In this document: one piece after another, positions 58,346 to 64,000 of the stretch | How positions within the stretch are numbered: the stretch's first letter is position 1 | How the letters are laid out: every line of letters begins with the position of its first letter | From: Amycolatopsis nivea | GTDB taxonomy: Bacteria > Actinomycetota > Actinomycetes > Mycobacteriales > Pseudonocardiaceae | NCBI RefSeq assembly: GCF_004522235.1 | Contig: NZ_SDLT01000005.1 | Coordinates: 124,001-188,000, forward strand | Length of the DNA stretch: 64,000 bases | Direction of reading: 5' to 3' | Translations under genes and position numbers: made by a program | Notes under the pieces: model-generated | What the model saw: the letters and a program-made list of their open reading frames with translations, nothing else | Told to the model about the DNA's origin: nothing | The model's database searches: none

Positions 58346-59353
58346 GTGACCGCTCCGGAAAACCCCGTACTGGCAGTGCTCTGCGGGGCAGACCATCCAC
58401 CGGACATGGCCGCTATCGAAGACGCGGCGGTAGTTCGTTACACCGACGAGCGCGGCCTCGCCGGTGCGCTGGCCGGGGCGGACGCGCTTTTCGTCTACGA
58501 CTTCCTGTCCGGGGCCGTCCCCGGTGCCTGGCCCGCCGCGGACCGGTTGCAGTGGCTGCACATCGCGAGCGCCGGCGTCGACCCGGTGCTGTTCCCGGGG
58601 CTGCGCGAGAGCGACGTCGTGCTCACGAACTCGCGCGGGGTGTTCGACGACGCCATCGCCGAGTACGTGCTCGGCGTCGTGCTGTCGTTCGCCAAGGATT
58701 TCGCGCGTTCGCTCGACCTGCAGCGCGCCGGGACGTGGAAGCACCGCGAGACCGAGCGGATCGCCGGACGGGAGGTGCTGGTGGTCGGCACCGGACCGAT
58801 CGGAAGGGCCATCGCGCGGATGCTGCGCGCGGCCGGGATGCGCGTGTCCGGGGCGGGGCGGCGGGCCCGGGTCGGGGATCCGGATTTCGGCGTCGTGCGC
58901 GAATCCGCCGGGCTGACGGGGTATCTGCCCGAGTTCGACTACGTCGTCGCGGTCGCGCCGCTCACCGACCAGACCAAGGGCATGTTCGACGCCGCCGCGT
59001 TCGCCGCGATGAAACCGTCCGCGCGGTTCGTCAACGTGGGGCGCGGCGAACTGGTGGTCACGTCCGATCTGATCGCGGCGCTGCAGGCGGGGGAGATCGC
59101 CGGCGCCGCGCTCGACGTCTTCGAAACCGAGCCGCTGCCCGCCGAGAGTCCACTGTGGACCATGCCGGACGTTCTGCTGTCCCCGCACATGTCGGGGGAC
59201 TTCCTCGGCTGGCGGCGGACGCTGGTAGAGGTGTTCGCCGGGAACTTCCGGCGCTGGCTCGCCGGGGAACCGCTCTGGAACGTCGTGGACAAACGGCTCG
59301 GCTACGTGCCGTCCGAATCGCAGGGAGGCGCCGGATGGGCGACCGGGAATTGA
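58346..59353 (+). CDS. D-2-hydroxyacid dehydrogenase (NAD-dependent)
   Basis: 335 residues. The nucleotide loop VLVVGTGPIGRAIARML (GxGxxG, about 146-162), the catalytic Arg region in VNVGRGELV, Glu in FETEPLP and His in LLSPHMSG (about 285) make the Arg-Glu-His set of this family. GTG 58346 follows a promoter with no Shine-Dalgarno (leaderless). It would interconvert a 2-oxoacid and a D-2-hydroxyacid. Overlaps the amidase gene by 19 bp, so the two are coupled and probably belong to the same catabolic route. The substrate cannot be read from sequence. Confidence 0.92.
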   Translation: MTAPENPVLAVLCGADHPPDMAAIEDAAVVRYTDERGLAGALAGADALFVYDFLSGAVPGAWPAADRLQWLHIASAGVDPVLFPGLRESDVVLTNSRGVFDDAIAEYVLGVVLSFAKDFARSLDLQRAGTWKHRETERIAGREVLVVGTGPIGRAIARMLRAAGMRVSGAGRRARVGDPDFGVVRESAGLTGYLPEFDYVVAVAPLTDQTKGMFDAAAFAAMKPSARFVNVGRGELVVTSDLIAALQAGEIAGAALDVFETEPLPAESPLWTMPDVLLSPHMSGDFLGWRRTLVEVFAGNFRRWLAGEPLWNVVDKRLGYVPSESQGGAGWATGN

Positions 59354-60717
59354 CCGCCAGCGAACTCGTCGCCGCCTACGCCACCGGCGAACTGTCGCCG
59401 GTCGAGGCGACCAAGAGCGCCCTGCAGAACATCGAGGACCGCGACGGCGAGGTCAACGCCTACTGCCTCGTCGACGCCGAGCGCGCGCTGGAGCAGGCGA
59501 AAGCGGCGGAGGCGCGCTGGCGCGACGGGAATCCGATCGGCGCGCTCGACGGCGTCCCGGCGTCGATCAAGGACATCTTCCTCACCCAGGGCTGGCCGAC
59601 GCTGCGCGGTTCCACGAGCATCCCGGCCGACCAGCCGTGGGAGGTCGACAGCCCGGTGATGGCGCGGATGCGCGAGGCGGGCCTGGTCGTGCTGGGCAAG
59701 ACCACCACGCCGGAGATCGCCTGGAAGGGCGTCACCGACAGCGCGCTCGCGGGCATCACGCGCAATCCGGTGAACCCGCGGATGACGGCGGGCGGGTCCA
59801 GCGGCGGCAGCGCGGCCGCGGTCGCGGCGGCGATGGGCGAATTGTCCGTCGGCACCGACGGCGGCGGCTCGATCCGGATTCCCGCGTCGTTCTGCGGGAT
59901 CGTCGGCATGAAGCCGACGCACGGCCGGGTCCCGCTGTTCCCGGCGAGCCCGTTCGGCCCGCTCGCGCACGCCGGGCCGATGGCGCGTTGCGTGGACGAC
60001 ACGGCGTTGCTGCTGGACGTCCTCGCGCTGCCGGACCACCGCGATCCGACCGGGCTCGCGCCGCCGATCAGCGCGTACCGCGAGGCAGTGCGGCGCGACG
60101 TGCGCGGGCTCATCGCCGCGTACTCGCCGACGCTCGGTTTCGCCGACGTGGACCCGGAAGTCGCGGCGATCGTCCAGTCCGCGGTGCAGTCCCTCGCCGA
60201 CGCCGGACTGCAGGTGGAGCAGGCCGACCCCGGATTCGCCGACCCGAAGGACGCCTTCGACGTGCTGTGGTCCGCGGGCGCGGCGAAGTCCCTCGAAGCG
60301 TTCCCGCCGGGCAGCGAGTCGCGGATCGACCCGGGCCTGCTCCGCGTGTGGGAACAGGGCCGCACCTATTCCGCGGGCGACTACCTCGACGCCACCGCGG
60401 AACGCGCCGCGCTCGGCATCCTGATGGGCGAGTTCCACACCCGCTACGACGTGCTGCTCACGCCGACCGTCCCGATCCCGCCGTTCGAGGCCGGCCACGA
60501 CGTGCCGCCGGGCAGCGGGATGACCGAATGGCCGGAGTGGACGCCGTTCACGTATCCGTTCAACATGACGCAGCAGCCCGCGATCAGCGTCCCGGCCGGG
60601 CGCACCGAATCGGGCCTTCCGGTGGGTCTGCAGATCGTCGGCCCCCGGCATTCGGACGACCTGGTGCTGGCGGTGGCGAAGCTGCTCGAGGAGGTCCGGC
60701 CCTGGGCCGCGCCGTGA
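59335..60717 (+). CDS. Amidase-signature amidase
   Basis: 460 residues, amidase signature family. The catalytic triad is visible: Lys in VPASIKDIF (about 81), the cis-Ser in TAGGSSGGSAAA, and the nucleophile Ser in GTDGGGSIRIPA (about 181). It would hydrolyse an amide to acid and ammonia, possibly feeding the dicarboxylate route of the same regulon. ATG 59335 has GGAGG 6 bp upstream, inside the last codons of the hydroxyacid dehydrogenase gene. Confidence 0.93.
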   Translation: MGDRELTASELVAAYATGELSPVEATKSALQNIEDRDGEVNAYCLVDAERALEQAKAAEARWRDGNPIGALDGVPASIKDIFLTQGWPTLRGSTSIPADQPWEVDSPVMARMREAGLVVLGKTTTPEIAWKGVTDSALAGITRNPVNPRMTAGGSSGGSAAAVAAAMGELSVGTDGGGSIRIPASFCGIVGMKPTHGRVPLFPASPFGPLAHAGPMARCVDDTALLLDVLALPDHRDPTGLAPPISAYREAVRRDVRGLIAAYSPTLGFADVDPEVAAIVQSAVQSLADAGLQVEQADPGFADPKDAFDVLWSAGAAKSLEAFPPGSESRIDPGLLRVWEQGRTYSAGDYLDATAERAALGILMGEFHTRYDVLLTPTVPIPPFEAGHDVPPGSGMTEWPEWTPFTYPFNMTQQPAISVPAGRTESGLPVGLQIVGPRHSDDLVLAVAKLLEEVRPWAAP

Positions 60718-60778
60718 CGTCCGCTGGGGAGACTCTCGGCACGTTTCGCCGGTGACGAGCTGTGGCAGGCTGTCCCGC

Positions 60779-61264
60779 ATGACCGAGTTCACCGTGCCCA
60801 TCGACGACCGCTGGTTCGAGGACTACCCCGAGGGATCGGTGTACGAGTTCGGCGACACGACGGTCACCGAGGCGGAGATCGTCGAGTTCGCCGAAAAGTA
60901 CGACCCGCAGAGCTTCCACGTCGACCCGGTGGCGGCGAAGGAGGGCCCGTTCGGCGGGCTGATCGCGAGCGGCTGGCACACGTCGAGCCTGATGATGCGG
61001 ATGTTCGCCGACCACTACCTGTCGTCGGTCGCGAGCCTCGGCAGCCCCGGCGTCGACGAACTGCGCTGGCCGCGTCCGGTGCGGCCGGGGGACCGGCTGC
61101 GGATGCGGGCGACCGTCACCGAGGCGCGGCTGTCGAAGTCGAAGCCCGACCGCGGTCTCGTGCGCACCAAGATGGAACTGTTCAACGGCGACGACGAGCT
61201 GGTGTTCAGCGCGAGCGCGGTCAACTTCCTGTCGGTGCGACCGGTGCCGCCTGCCGGTTCGTGA
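60779..61264 (+). CDS. MaoC-family (R)-specific enoyl-CoA hydratase-like protein
   Basis: 161 residues, hot-dog fold. The hydratase motif 'YDPQSFHVDPVAA' (Asp and His at about 42-49) is present, followed by LIASGWHTSSLMMRM and a C-terminal sheet ending FSASAVNFLSVRP. Likely hydrates a 2-enoyl-CoA or similar thioester. ATG 60779. Its 3' end overlaps the convergent MFS gene by 44 bp. Confidence 0.88.
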   Translation: MTEFTVPIDDRWFEDYPEGSVYEFGDTTVTEAEIVEFAEKYDPQSFHVDPVAAKEGPFGGLIASGWHTSSLMMRMFADHYLSSVASLGSPGVDELRWPRPVRPGDRLRMRATVTEARLSKSKPDRGLVRTKMELFNGDDELVFSASAVNFLSVRPVPPAGS

Positions 61265-62450
61265 GCTGCCGGATCTCCCGGCTGCACAGCGCGAGCCCGG
61301 TGGCTACGACGACCAGCACCCCGCACGTGACGAGCACCGTTTCGCGGCCGAAGTGCTGCACGAGGGGACCCGCCGCGATCTGCCCGAGCGGCATCGCGGC
61401 GATCGACCCCAGCATGTCGTAGGAATACACGCGGGCGAGCCGGTCCGGCGGGACGTGTTCCTGCAGCGAAACGTCCCAGGCGACGCTGAACTGCTCCATC
61501 GCCAGCCCGGCCACCAGCATCGCGATCAGCGCCGGGACGAGCGACGGCCACCAGCCGAGCGTCAGTGCCGGCAGCGCGTCCATCGTCACCAGAGCCACCC
61601 CGATGAACAAGGCGTGCCGCGGTTGCCAATGCGCGGCGACGAGCCCGCCGAGCAGCGCGCCCGCGGTCTGCATCGCCATTGCCAGTCCCCACCCGGACCG
61701 CCCGAACGTCTCGTCCGCCACCACCGGCCCGATGACCGTGAGCGCGCCGAACCCGGCCGCGTTGACGACGGCGAACTGCGCCACCACCGCCCACACCCAG
61801 GTACGGGACCGGAATTCGTGCCATCCGGCGATCAGATCGGCGATCGGCCTGCTGCCCGGCGCTCGTTCGGCGCGCGGCAGCCGGACCGCGTGGTAGGCGA
61901 GCGCGGCGGCGAAGAACAGCAGCGCGTTGACCGCCAGCGCCCAGCCGGATCCGACCGCCGCCACCGCGACCCCGGCGACTCCGGCCCCGGCGATGCGACC
62001 GCCGTTGACCAGCAGCCGCAGCAGCGCGTTCGACGGGGCCAGCAGGTCGCGCGGCACGGTCTGCGGGGTGATCGCCGCCGCGGCGGGCAGCGACATCGCC
62101 GAGACCGCGCCGTTGACCACGCTCAGCGAGATCAGGAACGGGACCGAGGAGAATCCACAAAGGACACTCGCGGCGATCAGCGCCTGGCTGAGCCCCGCCG
62201 CGATCTCGGTGCCCTGGAGGATCACCGCGCGCGGCAGCCGGTCCGCGAGCACGCCGCCGAAAAGCAGCAGCAGCACGTTCGCGAGCGACCGCGCCCCGAC
62301 GACCAGCCCGAGATCGACCGCCGACCCGGTGCGGTCGAGCACCGCGAACGCGAGCGCGACCGGAGCGACCGAATTGCCGAAGGTGCCGAGCGTCCGCCCG
62401 GCGGCGAGGGCACGGAAACTGCGGTGCCGCAACGGCTCCAGGAGGCTCAC
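61221..62450 (-). CDS. MFS transporter (Tet-like efflux protein)
   Basis: 409 residues, 12 predicted TM helices. The N-terminal helix LRHRSFRALAAGRTLGTFGN and the loop GGVLADRLPRAVIL (motif A after helix 2) match the MFS efflux group with no N-terminal extension. Repeated Gly/Ala-rich helices throughout. Substrate unknown. GTG 62450. Overlaps the MaoC gene's 3' end by 44 bp. Confidence 0.87.
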   Translation of the reverse strand: MSLLEPLRHRSFRALAAGRTLGTFGNSVAPVALAFAVLDRTGSAVDLGLVVGARSLANVLLLLFGGVLADRLPRAVILQGTEIAAGLSQALIAASVLCGFSSVPFLISLSVVNGAVSAMSLPAAAAITPQTVPRDLLAPSNALLRLLVNGGRIAGAGVAGVAVAAVGSGWALAVNALLFFAAALAYHAVRLPRAERAPGSRPIADLIAGWHEFRSRTWVWAVVAQFAVVNAAGFGALTVIGPVVADETFGRSGWGLAMAMQTAGALLGGLVAAHWQPRHALFIGVALVTMDALPALTLGWWPSLVPALIAMLVAGLAMEQFSVAWDVSLQEHVPPDRLARVYSYDMLGSIAAMPLGQIAAGPLVQHFGRETVLVTCGVLVVVATGLALCSREIRQLTNRQAAPVAPTGS

Positions 62451-62516
62451 CGGCCGAGCCTCCCGCGGCTGTCAATCGAATAACCACGCCGTCTCCGGCG
62501 CCATCCAGTGTCCGCG

Positions 62517-63884
62517 CTACCCCCGGGTCGCGAACTCCAGTTCGGCGAGCGCGGTGTCCAGATGCGTCAGGATCCGCTGCAGATGCGGGACACTGCGCCG
62601 GCATCCGGTGACACCGAAGTCGAGATTGTCCCCGTTGCTGGTCAGCGTGATGTTCAAGGCTTGCCCGTCGAGCAGTACTGACGCCGGGTAGATGCCGTCG
62701 AGTGCAGCGCCGTTCCAGTACATCTGCTTGCGCGGGCCGGGCACGTTCGAGATGACCAGGTTGAACGGCGGCCGCGTGTTGCCGACGACCCCGGGGATCG
62801 GCGACGCGCCCAGCTGGGCCACGTTGATCCCGGACAGCAGCAGCGTCTGCAGCGGCGACAGCTGCGAAAACAGCTTCTTGCCGTTCGACATCGACTCCGA
62901 GATCGCGGCCAGCCGCTGCGCCGGATCGGTCAGGTCGGTGGCGAGGTTGCACAGCAGCGCGCCGATGTTGTTGCCGGTCGCGTCGCCGGAGTCGCGGCGG
63001 CGCAGCGACACCGGGACCATCGCGACCAGCGGCGCGTCCGGCAGCGCGCTCTGTTCGATCAGGTAGTCGCGCAGCGCGCCGGCGCACATCGCGAGCACCA
63101 CGTCGTTGCGGGACACGCCCGCGGCCGTCGCGACCTCGCGCACCCGGTCGAGCGGCCAGGACTGCGCGGCGAACCGGCGCGCGCCGCCGATCGGCACGTT
63201 CAGCATCGTCTTCGGCGCCTGCATCGGCAGCGTGAGCCGGTGCTCGCGGAACGCCTCGCGCGCCACCTTCGCCGCGGCCGGCGCGATGCCCGCGACCTGC
63301 TCGAACGTCTTGCCCACGAGGGCGAACGGCGACGCGGAAGCACGGCCGTTGCGGTTCGCGGCCGGCTTGTCGCGCGAACCCCACGGAGGCGGGCAGTCCA
63401 GGTCAGCGGGATCGTCCGAGAGCGTGCCCTGCAGATGCCGCAGCGCCGAAACGCCGTCCATCAGCGCGTGGTGGATCTTGGAGTACACCGCGAACCGGCC
63501 GTCGCGCAGTCCTTCGATGAGGTGCGTTTCCCACAGCGGCCGGTGCCGGTCGAGCAGCGTGCTGTGCCAGCGCGAGGTGAGTTCGAGCAGTTCGCGGATC
63601 CGGCCCGGCTGCGGCAGCGCGGAGTGCCGGAAGTGGTAGTCGAGTTCCAGATCGGTGTCGCGCGACCAGCGCACGTGCCCGACGGTGTTCACCGGACGGC
63701 TCGGCCGCATCCGGAACACGCCGCGCATGTTGTCCGATTCGAGCAGGGAGCGGCGGAGGTCGCGCAGATAGTCGTCGCCCGCGCCGTCGGGTTTGCGGAA
63801 CAGCTGGAGCCCGCCTACGTGCATCGGGTGCTCGCGGGTCTCGACCATCAGGAACATCGAGTCGGTCACCGGCATCAACGGCAT
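62517..63884 (-). CDS. Wax ester synthase / diacylglycerol O-acyltransferase (WS/DGAT)
   Basis: 455 residues. The active-site motif HHALMDG (HHxxxDG) is at about 136-142, with an upstream stretch 'FAVYSKIHHALMDGVSA'. The C-terminal half contains NNIGALLCNL and SNVPGPRKQMYWNG, the second conserved block (ND/PLG-type region). It makes triacylglycerol or wax esters from acyl-CoA. ATG 63884, with AAAGGGG upstream. Actinomycetes carry many paralogs, used in storage-lipid formation. Confidence 0.93.
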   Translation of the reverse strand: MPLMPVTDSMFLMVETREHPMHVGGLQLFRKPDGAGDDYLRDLRRSLLESDNMRGVFRMRPSRPVNTVGHVRWSRDTDLELDYHFRHSALPQPGRIRELLELTSRWHSTLLDRHRPLWETHLIEGLRDGRFAVYSKIHHALMDGVSALRHLQGTLSDDPADLDCPPPWGSRDKPAANRNGRASASPFALVGKTFEQVAGIAPAAAKVAREAFREHRLTLPMQAPKTMLNVPIGGARRFAAQSWPLDRVREVATAAGVSRNDVVLAMCAGALRDYLIEQSALPDAPLVAMVPVSLRRRDSGDATGNNIGALLCNLATDLTDPAQRLAAISESMSNGKKLFSQLSPLQTLLLSGINVAQLGASPIPGVVGNTRPPFNLVISNVPGPRKQMYWNGAALDGIYPASVLLDGQALNITLTSNGDNLDFGVTGCRRSVPHLQRILTHLDTALAELEFATRG

Positions 63885-64000
63885 TCGGCCACCCCTTTCC
63901 GCTGCCGCGGGGACCTCGGCGTCCCCGGCACCCGGAGTGTACGCACGAAAAAGGCGGCGCCTCAGATCTCGCGGCCGGACGGGGGACAGCGGGGCCGCGC

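Noticed and set aside
1..64000. tRNA, rRNA, CRISPR array, insertion sequence or prophage
   Set aside because: I searched by eye for cloverleaf-like, direct-repeat-spacer, transposase and phage-structural signals and found none; the repeats seen are short palindromes in intergenic regions.

Overview
This window reads as ordinary chromosome from a high-GC actinomycete. The codon usage (G/C in nearly every third position), frequent GTG starts, GTGA/ATGA stop-start overlaps, leaderless promoters and gene families (PadR/DrrAB, PucR, WS/DGAT, LtrA, many acyl-CoA enzymes) fit the Pseudonocardiaceae. Amycolatopsis is my best guess; that is inference from gene content, not a database match. I see no rRNA, tRNA, CRISPR array, insertion sequence or prophage.

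Layout. 1-3.4 kb: the end of a cyclase-family gene, then a divergent KAS III-like / acyltransferase pair that resembles a polyketide starter-unit module (the ketosynthase-like protein has Ser where Cys is expected). 3.5-10.4 kb: a VOC protein; a PadR-DUF1048-DrrA-DrrB efflux operon behind a perfect 12+12 bp inverted repeat; and a 1251-residue fused ABC exporter. 10.9-19.2 kb: alanine dehydrogenase, a quinone-reductase-like gene, a PucR regulator, the methionine genes metY-metX and a secreted SGNH esterase. 19.3-25.5 kb: a TetR regulator, a small unknown gene and an accD-accA-acyl-CoA dehydrogenase operon, tied together by three copies of one palindrome (branched-chain acyl-CoA catabolism, similar to the mycobacterial bkaR locus). 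25.5-31 kb: GNAT, SDR, PhaC-like hydrolase and two quinone oxidoreductases, one divergent from an HxlR (QorR-like) regulator. 31-39.8 kb: a pair of acyl-CoA dehydrogenases, an LtrA membrane protein behind an elaborate dyad-symmetric region, a tandem TetR-TetR regulator, and fadA-fadB.

39.8-45 kb is the least explained part. An unrecognised 466-residue protein faces a 937-residue membrane protein that joins a P-loop-like cytoplasmic region lacking the P-loop lysine to an extracellular periplasmic-binding-protein-like sensor. A START-like protein and a decayed DUF3761 gene follow. 45-49.8 kb: an MFS transporter, a FAD oxidase / ThDP enzyme pair, and a 30-codon ORF with its own ribosome-binding site and terminator. 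50.2-60.7 kb: a catabolic regulon of gabT-DUF3830, gabD-tartrate-type dehydrogenase, two maleate-isomerase-like proteins, a FadR-type GntR regulator, a D-2-hydroxyacid dehydrogenase and an amidase. Three copies of ATTGTYGACAAT sit in its promoters, so these units are probably co-regulated. 60.8-64 kb: MaoC hydratase, MFS transporter and WS/DGAT acyltransferase.

The most promising leads are the 41.6-44.4 kb sensor-like protein with its neighbour, the GntR regulon spread over 6 kb with operators placed inside promoters, the 30-codon ORF, and the 80-bp dyad at 34.9 kb. Start codons were chosen mostly from Shine-Dalgarno position and alternatives are noted where uncertain.
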